Of a stretch of 64,000 nt of DNA, positions 1 to 10,472 are shown in pieces. Both the position numbers and the translations under genes were made by a program. Each line of letters opens with the position of its first letter. Position 1 is the first letter of the stretch. Below the pieces are notes generated by a model, which worked only from the letters and a program-made list of their open reading frames with translations, was not told the origin of the DNA and ran no database searches. The DNA comes from Rhynchopus sp. YZ270_cl-10 (taxonomy: Eukaryota > Euglenozoa > Diplonemea > Diplonemida > Diplonemidae): the NCBI GenBank assembly GCA_964035575.1, contig OZ037898.1, positions 434,001-498,000 on the forward strand, in the 5' to 3' direction.

Positions 1-162
1 GATTATCGAATCTGGCCCGAAAAAGATCGTTTTCTCCCCCATTTTCAGTGTTCTATGGGTTAAAAGGCGATTGCCGTTTACTCTCAGAGGTTTCCATCAC
101 TGGGTTAGTGAACGTTCACTCCCCCTTTTTTTTGTTTCCCCATTCATTCTTTCGCTCTCTTA

Positions 163-365
163 TTTTGATAAAACAACTTGTTGGGTCAATTCTAAAAAAG
201 ATTGGAAGCAGCGCTTCGGGCAAAAAAAAACGGATTGAAAAAAGACAGAAGCTCGCTTGTTTCTTTGAGTACTCAATTTACCACAACAACTGTACTTCAG
301 TTTAACAGATTTCTCACCTTTTTTTTTTGTTTTCCGGCTTTGAGCGCACAAAAGACCCGATCTTT
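163..365. repeat. Dispersed repeat family G, copy 1
   Basis: This segment begins near TTGATAAAACAACTTGTTG and ends near AAAAGACCCGATCT. It recurs almost intact at 1955-2152 and in a shortened, diverged form at 1276-1497. No open frame is conserved between copies and no terminal inverted repeats are seen, so the class is unknown. Confidence 0.75.
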
Positions 366-381
366 TTTTTTTTTTTTGTTT

Positions 382-1096
382 CAGACGTATGGTGTGGCTG
401 AACCCAAAAAAAAGGGTATTATTTAGCAGTTTGTTAGCACTTTGTTAGCATGCATTTTTGGGGGGGTGGTGTATAAAAAAAATTTTCCCCACGGGTGTTG
501 GAAAAAAAATTTTTTTTTTTCGTTGGTGAACTTTTAAACGCCGGCATTTGCATTTCCGGAATCCGTCCGGCCAGTGGTGGGGTCAATTCGCCGAAATGGA
601 CAAGTTCTCGTTTTTGGTCAATTTCCGCACAGTATACACAGTATACACAGTATACACAGTATACACAGTATACACAGTATACACAGTATACACAGTATAC
701 ACAGTATACACAGTATACACAGTATACACAGTATACACAGTATACACAGTATACACAGTATACACAGTATACACAGTATACACAGTATACACAGTATACA
801 CAGCATACTCAGGGGGAAAACTCACTTTGTGGGCGCCGCAGGCGCACGGTACGCGTTTTTCGTGATTTTTTCCAGCCCCGTTCTGTGCGTTCTTTTGACT
901 CAGCGAGTCGATTGCGTTCAACGGTGGTGTCACACATGGGTATGCAAGAGTGGAGGCGCGCCAACAGGGGGAGTGGAAAAACCAAGGTAAAAAAATGTTT
1001 TTATACACCACCCCTAAAAAAAGGGTATTATTTAGCAGTTTGTTAGCATTTCTTTAGCAGTGAAATTTGCTGGTTTCAGCCACACCAACGTATCTG
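382..1096. mobile_element. Foldback element with ~25-bp inverted ends
   Basis: The left end (CAGACGTATGGTGTGGCTG) and the right end (CAGCCACACCAACGTATCTG) are inverted matches with a few differences. A second inner inverted pair (GGGGTGGTGTATAAAA at about 458-476 and its complement at about 997-1014) lies inside. Both sides also carry a direct copy of GGGTATTATTTAGCAGTTTG. No transposase is present, so the structure is a non-autonomous foldback or MITE-like element that has taken in a minisatellite. A target duplication is not clear. Confidence 0.6.
631..803. repeat. 9-bp minisatellite (AGTATACAC)n
   Basis: About 19 tandem copies of AGTATACAC, the last ones slightly changed (AGCATACTC). The unit contains the palindrome GTATAC. 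Its length is a multiple of three and it has no stop in several frames, which produces long spurious open frames of Tyr/Thr/Val or Ile/His/Ser repeats on both strands. Confidence 0.95.
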
Positions 1097-1134
1097 ATCA
1101 ATTTATTGATTGCATATGATGAAAATACTTGTTT

Positions 1135-1245
1135 CAGATGTAAACCTCGAAATGGATGTAGGACTGCACGGTTGGGGTCCACCCAATGCACCGGTCATTG
1201 TACTAAAGGTACACTGCCATGGGAGGGTTTTGTATTTCAACTCTA
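1135..1245 (+). repeat. Repeat family B (GGTACACTG type), long copy
   Basis: It starts at CAGATGTAAACCTCGAAATGG and continues through GGTACACTG..GGGAGGG and TTTGTATTTCAACTCTACC. The same long arrangement occurs at 27368-27490, with shorter copies near 4440, 20130, 29697, 39656, 47488, 62205 and 63268. The core begins with GT after AG and runs into a T-rich tract, resembling the 5' part of an intron. Confidence 0.7.
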
Positions 1246-1275
1246 CCCCCTTTTTTTAAAAAAACATGCCAACAT

Positions 1276-1497
1276 CTTTTAGTTGTCAGCACTAAAAAGA
1301 TTGGAAGCAGCTCTTTGGGCAAAAACAGAAAACAAAAAAATCATATTTTGTCATTGTCTGTTTGATTCACTTTAGTTCATACACACCAACACTAAACGCA
1401 GTTTCACAGAAGTTTTCCATTTTCTTTTCTTTTTTTTTTTCTTTTTTTTTTTTTGTTTCGCCCGGATTTGAGCGCCCAAACAAAGACCCGATCTTTT
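1276..1497. repeat. Dispersed repeat family G, diverged copy 2
   Basis: It shares the AAAAAGATTGGAAGCAGC start and the GACCCGATCTTTTT end of family G. The middle is largely replaced by T-rich sequence, so this is the most decayed of the three copies. Confidence 0.6.
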
Positions 1498-1697
1498 TAA
1501 TCTTAATTTTTTATTTGTGCTATTCCAGTCCTCACGCTAACCTGTAAAATGTTGCGTACCGTGGCTTCGCCAGAAAAGCTTGGTGTCGTGACCACCGTTT
1601 CTTCTTGTACTGAGGGAAGGTTTCATTTACTACCTCGAGAGAGCCGAGCGCAGGAAGGGATCGATGTGAAAAAAAATGATGTAAATATGTTTAGTAT

Positions 1698-1749
1698 AGT
1701 GGAGCACACTCTAGGGTGGCTACACTAATACAACCAAGTTTTCAAAAAC
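1698..1749 (+). repeat. Repeat family E (GTGGAGCACAC type)
   Basis: A roughly 50-bp segment from GTGGAGCACACTCTAGGG through CACTAATACAACCAAG to TTTTCAAA. Near-identical copies lie at 19362 (split by a MITE), 47724 and 55704. Diverged relatives occur near 8922, 9057, 31987, 33623 and 46559. Confidence 0.8.
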
Positions 1750-1954
1750 AAAATAACATTCTTGATGTACGTTACCATCCCCACGTCACCACGTATTGAT
1801 TGAGGTCTGGTAATATTCTTTGTTGCTCCCTCTCCCCCCATTTCTCACGCTTTCCGTTTCCCCCTTTTTTTCTGTCATCTTTTGAGTTTTTACACACCAA
1901 AGAGCAAGAGTATAATGTAAGCCAAAGTAATATCATTTTTTGTATTTTTTTTTT

Positions 1955-2205
1955 TGATAAAACAACTTGTTGTCAATTCTAAAAAGATTGGAGGCAGCGC
2001 TGCAGGGCAAACAAAACGGATTGAAAAGGACAGAAGCTCGCTTGTTTCTTTTTGAGTACTCAATTAACCACAACAACCGTACTTCAGTTTAACACAATTT
2101 TTCACCTTTTTGTTTTCCCGGCTTTGAGCGCACAAACAAAAGACCCGATCTTTTTTCACCTTTTTGTTTTCCGGCAGCGCACAAAAGACCCGATCTTTTA
2201 CCGAA
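1955..2205. repeat. Dispersed repeat family G, copy 3 with repeated tail
   Basis: The copy matches 163-365 along its length. Its tail (CACCTTTTTGTTTTCC through GACCCGATCTTTT) occurs twice in a row, at about 2103-2155 and 2157-2200. It lies directly upstream of the first gene, so it may contribute to that gene's 5' region. Confidence 0.7.
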
Positions 2206-2323
2206 TTTGCTCCAAAATCGAATTATTTGTTCACCACTCTTACAGATACACTAACTCCACCCACCCCACCCCACACATCTCCTATCTCCACATTAGCATC
2301 GGGGGAGGGGCCCTTTGTGTAGT

Positions 2324-5300
2324 ATGAGCGCGATAGTGGAGCTTGCCAAGGCGGTGCTATGGTTGTTCCGCATTATCGCTGCTATAATATCCTTTGCATT
2401 TGGCCTTGCAAGCTGGGCAGCACCCTGGCGCATCCGCGCCCTCTTCACTCAGTACTCCGAATGCAGGAATATCGATGACTTCACTTGGTCAGGGTTTGCT
2501 CTCTTTGGGGTGACTCTGTTTGACTACATCACTCTTGTGGCTGGGGTGTTCGTCTGTTGTACGTGGAGGATATTCAGTATGTTTGCTGACTTCAAAAAAG
2601 AGTTAGAAGAGGTACGCAGTCCATCCAAGCGTTCCATGTCGTATCGATACCAACTCCGTTACTGCGTCTGGGAAAACCTTGGTGAGTTTTTGACGGAGCT
2701 CCCCTTTGTGTTGATGGCAGTGCTGAACACCGTGATGATCTGGCATGCACCCTTCTTTTGGAGCAATATGCTCACCTTCTTCCGCGCTGGGAAGAAGAAA
2801 CGCGACTATCAGGAAATGATTTTCGGCGAAATGCTGGTCGCGCTGGCAGAGTTCTTCCTTATCCCCTTCGGCCTTTTCGTTGCGCTGACGTGCTACCGGA
2901 TTCCTGCTGTTCAGGAGGGGCTTGCTGATGTCAAAGCTACACCACAGGACCTATTCAAACGACTTCAAAACAAGGTCGAACGGAGGATGGTCATTGTCCA
3001 GCAGGGGATGCACGTTGTTTTGGATCTTTTTGTTCTTCTTTTGTCAATAATATTGATTGTTCCGTTTATTTTGAGGTTCACAGCGGTTCACCGTAGGGTG
3101 AAGAAGGCGCGGGAGGACAAGCTGCGGTACCATAAGTTTTACCATAAGGTTCGGATCGCAGTGTTAGAGAACATTGCGTTGTCGTTCCGGGAGTTGGTTG
3201 GGGCGCTTGCGTACTGTGTGCTGCTGCCTTCGGTGTACCGTTTCTATGTCGCAATCTCTTCTGCATTAGAGAAATGTGGAGACGCGGCAGACCCACGTCC
3301 ACACACAGAAATCACCTCTGTCGTCCCAGAGCTTCCCGAAGAAGGGGGAGGTGTAAAACTCCACATCAAAGGGAAAAAACCCAGCGACCTAGTCTTCACC
3401 TCCGCAAAGCTGTATGTCCGGGACGCCCTCTTCTGGGAAAAGCTAGGTGATGTCATGGGGAGTGGCGTTGCGCTTGTCGCAAAGGCCTTTTTGCCCTACA
3501 ATTTGACGCCAAATAAAGGGGAAGTGGCAGCAGATGGGAAGAGAGACACTCTGGTTGCAGCGGATTTCAAGGCAGGGGAGACAACGTTTGAGACTACCCT
3601 ATTTTTTGATATTGGGGCGAAAAAGAAGACGGTGCGTAAAAACCTTGAAAAGCTGGGTTTGAGGACGTCCGCGTCGTTTACTATTGAGTTTGGAGACAAC
3701 CATGATGGGACCTTGATGCAGTTGACGATGACGTTTGGGGACCTTCTTGACTGTGAGGAGAAGAAAAAGAGTCTGCCTTTGGCTGATACTACGTCTGGAT
3801 ACGTTGTTACGGAGGGGGGGAATTATGTGAATTGTATCACCCGTTTGACGTCTGCAGACATCATGAAGGACGCAAAGAAGGTGCAAGGGGAGCTATTCTG
3901 TGATGTAATGACAATGCCTGCGTTAATCCAGCTGGGCCTGCTTTTGACTGATGTGCTGGCGATTTTGTTCTTTGTTTTGATCCATTTCGTCCCATGGAGA
4001 GCATACGCGATGTACAAAAACGCCTTCTCCCCCGCCTCCATCGTCAAAAAGAGGCGTGCCCTTCAGCACGTCAAAAAGCTCACCGGGCTCATCGCCTCGA
4101 AAACCAGCAATGCAAAGATTCTCTCCGAAAAAATGGAGGAAATCGTCGACAAACTCGGCAAATCTGTCAAACTGAACCTGCCGTCTAAATACAGTACAGA
4201 ATTACGCAGATATTGGTATGCAAGGAAATAAAGCAGCAACAACAACAACAACGAAATAACTCCCACATTTTTCGAGCATCCGTACACTCCCACTTATTGT
4301 CTAATATGGAGTTCAGTTGATGGTTACACGATATGGTAAAAACGATGACATGTGGTACGTGTCATTCTGACATGTCACACTAACATGAGGTGTCGTGTAC
4401 TATTGTGTGTGTTCCCTACATCTGTTACGTTTTTTTTGGGAGGTACACTGTCACGAGAGGGCTTTGTATTTCAACTCTACTTTTTTTTTTTTTGAAATTG
4501 TGGTTGCTATCTCAGTGATAGTCTTTTCGAAATTTCTCTCTCTTTTTTTAAACCCCAAACTCCCCTTTTTTCTTCAGGTACCGCTACGACTACAACTCCC
4601 GTCTGCCTCGGGAGTACATCCCTGCGACAGCTGATGACACGGATCTGATCGCAAAGATCTTCGACGCCATTTTGCTGTACGTCAAGCTCTTCGATGACCA
4701 GGACGAGCCTGCCCTTGCCGCCGACGTCACTGCCTTTTTACGCAGTCTGTACCTCCGCCTCCGTGCACACTGCATCCACGCCATCGAGCTGCAACGCTTC
4801 GCACAGTCCTTCATCACACCCGACCAGGAGAACACCTACTCCCCTTTTTACTACAACCGCTACAGCAGAAGCAACAAAAAGGAGGATCAAACCAAGGAGT
4901 TCACCCTCTTTGATATGTGTCCATTCCTCCGCCCGATTGAAGGCCAGATTGGTGGGAAGACGGTTAAGGATGATGAAGACTTCGACGACGACTTTGACAT
5001 CGATTCAAACGGCGACCCTAAAGAGCGTCCTAAGCCGATACCAACACTTTCTACTGGAGAAGATTACTTCAAAAGCTATGCTCTGCTTGGCAAATCGTGT
5101 CGCATCCGTCACGACGGAAACAACGTTATATCATGGAAGATCCTCCCCGAGGCTTCATCTCTTGCTGCAAACTCTGCGTACGCGAATTACAAAACCGTTC
5201 GTGATACAGAAACCGCAAACCTCGAGAACCTCACAAAGAAGCTAACAACCGAAGCTGCCACCCGTCTCAAGGAGGACATCACCCGAAACGACGATGCCAC

Positions 5301-7905
5301 CAAAAAATGGTCGATGGACACAATAAAGAAAAGCGTCTTTTTTGAAGTCCTAAACTTCGCGCAGGATGTTGCAGCGGTTTTGTGCATTCTCTTCATCGTT
5401 GCAACGGTGTACCGGATACCTGCGTTGTGTCTCTCCTTTAAGAGGAAGCTGCCGTACGGGGAAGGGTTCCGGAAGTTGTGTTACCTTGGGGTGTTTGAGG
5501 TGTTGTTGGATGTGACGTATCTGTTGAAGGTTATCTTGGTGTTTGCTGGGGTGCGCAATGCGTTCGCGTTGATGGCCGATGTAGTGGAGGATGCAGTCAG
5601 GAGGCGTTCAGTAGCGTCTTCACGGCAAGTGGTCGATTATTACGCGGAGCTTGCGATTCTTGATGTGATATCTCTCGCCACCTTTCTTTTTACACCCCGA
5701 GCAATTCGTTGGGGAATCGGCTCTGTCGCCGTCGGGATTCTCACCCCAGGCATCATGCTCGAAAAAAGCCTCTTCCCTGACAACAAAAACACCCCCTTCG
5801 CAGGGTTCCTCATTGTCCTCGCATGCGGATGGTTATACGGAATTCCTGCCTATTTTGCGACAACTTTTGCGGAAGGGGATTTCGATATGGCATTTTATGG
5901 TATATTTGGGTCGGTCATATTTGTTATGTTTGTGGGGTTATGTCTGGAGTCGAAGAGGAAGTGGGAGGGTGATGTAGACCAGGCGGCAGAGCGGGATTTG
6001 GTTGCTGCAGAAGCAGCGATTCAAAACCAGGAGCTAGGGTATTATCACTACAAAAGGAAGGGGGAGGCGACGAGGCGGAACCCTCTTGGGGTTTCTGCTG
6101 ATGAAGTGGCGCATTCTCGCTTTGTAGTCTTCAATTGGTTTAACGGTACACAATTCATTTATGCATTGCTTGAGGTAGTCTGGATGGTCGCCTTAGTTGC
6201 ACAATCGGTTTCACCCAATGCCGACAACACAGAATTTGTACATACCGTCTCCCGCTATTTACTTCTCCAAGTCAACCCTGGTGATGGAGATTCTCTTACG
6301 TCTGATGCGGGCGCATTTCCAGTAGGGGTTTGGGTGTCAATAGGTGGGTTGTTTGTTTATTATATGTTGGTCGCATTGCCGGTTGTGGTGCTTGCGATTA
6401 ATAGCAGTTTGATGGTGTGCAAGCACAATGCGTGGGTCTTTTTGATGACGTTCTTTGCGTATCCTGCGCAGGTCTTCATTATATACAATATGCTTAGCTT
6501 TGTATTCTGCGAAAAGGCAACTCTATTAGACGGCAAATCCGCAAACTACACGGTCCTCCACTACAACGACATGGTCGTATGCTACGAAGGCGACCATCTA
6601 AAAGCAGCAATTCCGGTTCTTTTGGGGGTGCTCTTCTATCTCTTTACCAGCGTCATCAAAATTCAAGAATATAGCACCGCAAAGGCAAACCGTATGGACA
6701 TAGTTAGCCTTGATCTGTACGAATTATACCTCAGGTTTGCTTTGGCAGCGACAACGGTGTTATGTGTCTTTTCACGTGACTCTGTGATTATCACATTTGT
6801 TTTGGTTGCGGTGTGCGGGCTGTGGTGTCTCTGGTGGACGTTGTCGTATCAGAGGGTCTTTGGGAAGAGGCATATTTCGGTGGATTCGTTTAGGTACTTT
6901 AGGGTGTTTTGTTTTGCATTAATGGTAACCTCCTCCTTTGCGATTCTAATCTGCGATGTGGCAGGGCGTGGTGCAGGGGGGGCAGTGTTTTGCACAGCGT
7001 TTTTGCTTCTCTCTGTTGCATTAGGTTATAAACTCTATCAGCTCGCCCATGAGGTGACCGAAGAGCTCGAGGTCACCCCCGAACAGATTCAAGGAGAGCT
7101 TCTCAACGTCTTTGAAAAGCTGAAGGCGAGAGGGGAGGTTGTCGCAGAAATTCGTCAGAATGGATGGAAAAGGTTCGTCAAAAGCAATGTCCGGCCAAGC
7201 CAGCTTGCGATTGCTCTAATGAGATTAGAACACCATGCTACCTTAAGGGGGACCGACATAATGTTCCTCTCTCTCCGTTCAAAATGGTACCGCGAAGTCT
7301 GGAACCTTGTTGACCCTGAAGACGTCCGACGCGACTTTTCAGACCGTTTGTACCACCGTAACCGTTACTACCATCCGTTCGATGCGGTCGCAGAGTGTCT
7401 TTGCCCATGCTGTTATGACGACTCCTTCATGTCCTACCTCGATTTTGACAGACAGCCAAACAGCAAGCGGGATCTACCAAAGCTTATGGAACTGCTAAGA
7501 CGGTTTGGTAATGCAGTTCTCTCCAGAGGTCCTGTGGAGGATGGTGATGATGTGCCGGACTATGTGGTGGAGGATGATGGGGAGGAGGAGGAGGGGAGCA
7601 TCGACAACGTTCAAGGGGCGCAAAGCAGTGCATTAGATGCGGCTCTGTCCTTCTCGGATAGAGGTGGTGATGTTGAAGAAGGTGAAGAAAAAGAAGGAAA
7701 GGGAGAAGAAGAAGAAGGAGAAGAGGAAGACGAAGTCAGGTCACAAGGTGACGCTGTTACCTCCCTCCTCCACACAGACAGCGCGCATAGTCTCAGAAGT
7801 GTCAAGAGTGCAGGAAATCTCTCCAGAAGAAGCATCGCAGGGAGCAGAGTGGTCGCATCACCCGTTGATGATGTGGTAAGCTCAGTGGGGACTCCACTCT
7901 CATAA
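2324..7905 (+). CDS. Giant multipass membrane protein, ~20 predicted TM segments (2 exons)
   Basis: Exons are 2324-4215 and 4578-7905. The split Trp codon (TG|G) keeps the frame across a GTATGC...TTCAG intron and gives 1739 residues. The start is the first ATG (MSAIVELAKAV) of the open frame. Hydrophobic spans lie near residues 7-30, 55-78, 120-142, 168-190, 227-253, 290-312 and 535-560 in exon 1, with about thirteen more in exon 2. A motif after several membrane spans is repeated: CYRIPAV, VYRIPAL, FVPWRAY, AAPWRIR and CTWRIF, followed by a basic loop. This suggests an internally duplicated membrane unit. Soluble stretches separate the membrane blocks (about 315-530 and 565-850), and the C-terminus is Glu/Asp- and Ser-rich. 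I do not recognise the family. A large surface or endomembrane protein is the most that can be said; transport or sensing would be a guess. Confidence 0.8.
4216..4577 (+). other. Intron of the giant membrane-protein gene, containing a family B repeat
   Basis: The donor is GTATGCAAGG and the acceptor is TTTTTTCTTCAG. A copy of the GGTACACTG..CACGAGAGGGC repeat lies inside (about 4440-4490). A hairpin (GACATGTGG..ATGACATGTC region, about 4347-4378) also lies inside. The intron carries in-frame stops, so its removal is required. Confidence 0.8.
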
Positions 7906-7922
7906 TTTTTCATTTTTTTTTT

Positions 7923-8459
7923 TTTTCTCAACTGAGGAAAAGTAGCTCTGAGCAAACCCCGTGGAAGAAGTGTGAGGATAAATTCACTTTTCCTCACACA
8001 TAGCTACTTTTCCTCACGCAATTTGGAAAAGTAGCAATAATTTTTGGCTGGGGTTTGTGTAGAAAAAAGCCTACGTGCGAGGCTTTTTTTGGTGTGAGGA
8101 AAAGTAGAGGGGGGGTCGAAAAAAAAATTGGGTGGGAGAGTGGGTCATTTTGATATCTCTGCTTCACATTTTGTCACCGTGACCAACATGACCATTTTTT
8201 GGTCCATTTTTTCGGCCAAAAATTTGGTACCACAGGGCTATACCATATCATATACTGGGATTATCAATCTTTTGAAAATACGGCCTGGTGGGGGCCCATA
8301 GTAGCCTTACTGGGTGTCGAGCAGAGCCAATCTTAATAGTGAAATTCGATTTTCTGTGAAAAATATTCCCACCAAAAAATCGTCTTTTTTTTCTGCATAT
8401 TCACCCCACACTTCTTCCACGGGGTTTGCTTAGAGCTACTTTTCCTTCAGTTGAGAAAA
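7923..8459. mobile_element. MITE with ~60-bp terminal inverted repeats
   Basis: The left arm begins TTTTCTCAACTGAGGAAAAG and runs through GCAAACCCCGTGGAAGAAG. The right arm is its complement, ending CTTTTCCTTCAGTTGAGAAAA. The two arms match over about 60 bp with few differences. The 537-bp element encodes no transposase. Copies of TGAGGAAAAGTA occur inside as well as at the ends. It sits right after the stop codon of the membrane-protein gene and may supply its 3' end. Confidence 0.8.
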
Positions 8460-8474
8460 CTATTATATTCTGGT

Positions 8475-8641
8475 GAAATATTCACTTTCCCTCCACTCGT
8501 GCCCTTTCAGAAACTCGTGGCTGACTTTATCCCACTCGCTTCGCTCGTGAGATAAAGTCTATTACCCCACTCGCTTCGCTCGTGGGGTAAAATGCCACTC
8601 GTTTCTGAAAGGTACACTCGTGTGAGGAAAAGTGAATATTT
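8475..8641. repeat. Large interrupted palindrome with nested CTCGCTTCGCTCG hairpins
   Basis: The outer arms GAAATATTCACTTTCC and its complement, then GTGCCCTTTCAGAAACTCG and its complement, enclose two inner hairpins built on CACTCGCTTCGCTCGTG. The whole 167-bp block can fold as a branched cruciform. It shares the motif GTGAGGAAAAGT with the neighbouring MITE, so the two probably belong to one family. Confidence 0.75.
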
Positions 8642-9097
8642 CCTCAGACGAATAAATAGCTATTTTTTTTTTTTTTTTAAAATGTGTCGTATTTCAAAGG
8701 TTCTAACCTCTTTGACAAAAAAAATGGTTGTCGAGACAACATGGAGATTTTGTGTTTACAACATTTTCCCCCCCACGATCTTGAAAAAAAAGAGTACGTT
8801 GTTCAACAGTTCCGAATAAATTCACAAAAAGTATTCATTTCCCCTCCCTTTTTTCCTGTACTGAACAAAAACCCAAAAAAAAACGAGAAACAATAAGAGT
8901 TCAAAACAAAAAATAATAGTAGAGTTCATCCTCAGGGTGTCTACTCTAATACAATCAAAAAAAGTTTTCAAAAAAACTTTATAAAACCCATTTGACCCTT
9001 CTCTCTCTCTCCCTCCCAGTGCGAAAGACGATGAATTTTTTTTTCAAAAAAAAGACAGTGGAGCTTGCTTGGCAACTACACTATTCCAACAATTTAA

Positions 9098-10468
9098 CCC
9101 TTTAGACCCCAGATGGACATATATGTCCAAGCAAATCCCGACGAGCAATGGGAAAAGTTCTACTCATTTTCGTAAAAACATTTTTTATATTTTGAAAGAT
9201 TTCGCCCTGATCTTTCAAAAGAAGCAAGAATCGAAAAGTTTTGTGCATCGGGTATTTATTTGGATGCTGGGGGGAAGGCGGGACCGCCACGGAAAATACT
9301 GTTTTTTGACCAACACCCCCTGAAATAACCCTCCTAATACTACTAGGCGATTACTGGGGTTCTACTCATTTTCAGAAAAACATTTTTTTATATTTTGAAA
9401 GATTTTTCACCGATCTTTCAAAATACGCCATCTAAGAACACTTTTATGCATCTGGGTTTTCCTTGGATGCCGGGGAGCGTGAAAAAGTACTGAAAAAAGG
9501 TCACTTTTCAGAGCCTCCATGTGATCAAAAATTTTCTACTCGTTTTCGTGAAAACACTTTTTTTGTGTGGAAAGATTTCGTTCGCATCTTTCAAAATACG
9601 CAAAAATCGAAAACTTTATTGCATCTATGATATCCTCGGATTTTGGTGAGATTTTACCACCAAAATCATGGGTTTTAACGTTGCTAAGGTCGTAAGGCGA
9701 GTAGGGTTGATAAGTGGGGTTCTACTCATTTTCGGGAAAAGATTTTCACATTTTTGGAAAGATTTGATGTCAAATCTGTCAAAAGAAGCAAGAATCGAAA
9801 ACTTTTGTGCATCTGAGTGCACTTTGGAAGTCCGTGAGAACCACCACCAAAATCACTGTTTTTTCTGACTATCCTTTGCCTTATTCCCACCCAAAACACA
9901 CTATAAACCGGGTTTTCACTATTTTTTCGTATTTTAGGGTGCTTTTTTTGTGAATTTTCGGCACACAGGGTCGTTCTGACCCATTCTGGGGGTGTTTCGG
10001 ACCTGTAGATGCCCAAAAACGTGAAAAAAATGCACTTTTACGTTGTGTAGTGGTGTTTCAGTGTAAATCGTTAGGGAAATCGATTTTTAGACATGCTGCT
10101 AACAGAGCTACACTCATCTAAGTTGGGTTCTACTAGGACTTTTTGCTCGATTTTTTTTTCTTTGAAAAGATTTTGTGGCGAATCTTTCAAATAAAGCAGT
10201 TTTTGGGCGGCAATAATTTACTAGGGTTGTCTCGGCAGGTAGAGAGAGTAAAAAATCAAAAGGTCAATTTTATGCTCACCTCATTTTGGGGATAACATTT
10301 TTTTTCGAAAAAAAACTTAAAAAAATGGAATTGAAAGCCGTGTTCAAAATCTTTCAATTGCGGCCAGGTACGATCAAAAATTTGCATCTGGGGTCCCTTT
10401 ACCGGTTGGAGAGCCCCAAAAACCAAAACTCAAAAGTGGGTCCAAAAAACGGCTTGGGGTCTAAAGGG
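9098..10468. mobile_element. piggyBac-type non-autonomous element with TTAA target duplication
   Basis: TTAA lies at 9094-9097 and again at 10469-10472. Between them, the ends CCCTTTAGACCCCA and TGGGGTCTAAAGGG form perfect 14-bp inverted repeats. TTAA duplication with CCC-starting ends is characteristic of the piggyBac superfamily. The 1371-bp interior carries about six degenerate copies of a 150-200-bp unit (TTCTACTCATTTTCG..GAAAGATTT..TTTGTGCATCTG) starting near 9155, 9359, 9534, 9720, 10128 and 10275, and no transposase frame. It is therefore non-autonomous. It is inserted in a diverged family E repeat whose left part ends at about 9093. Confidence 0.85.
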
Positions 10469-10472
10469 TTAA

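Larger units (their letters stand above)
1..2323. other. Gene-free repeat-rich stretch before the first gene
   Basis: No credible coding exon is seen here. The stretch holds three copies of a roughly 200-bp dispersed repeat (about 163-365, 1276-1497, 1955-2205), a foldback element (382-1096) carrying a 9-bp minisatellite, one copy of the GGTACACTG-type repeat (1135-1245), one copy of the GTGGAGCACAC repeat (1698-1749), and a short copy of the GCGTACCGTGGC repeat at 1551-1600. Open frames over the minisatellite exist in several frames only because a 9-bp unit has no stop codon in those frames. Confidence 0.7.

Noticed and set aside
495-1046. Long plus- and minus-strand open frames over the 9-bp minisatellite
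   Set aside because: The repeat unit is a multiple of three without stops, so open frames follow automatically; no start context, domain or exon structure supports coding.
4672-7905. The second half of the giant membrane protein as a separate gene
   Set aside because: Its apparent start is not an ATG, while a GTATGC..CTTCAG intron joins it in frame to the upstream exon, making one gene.
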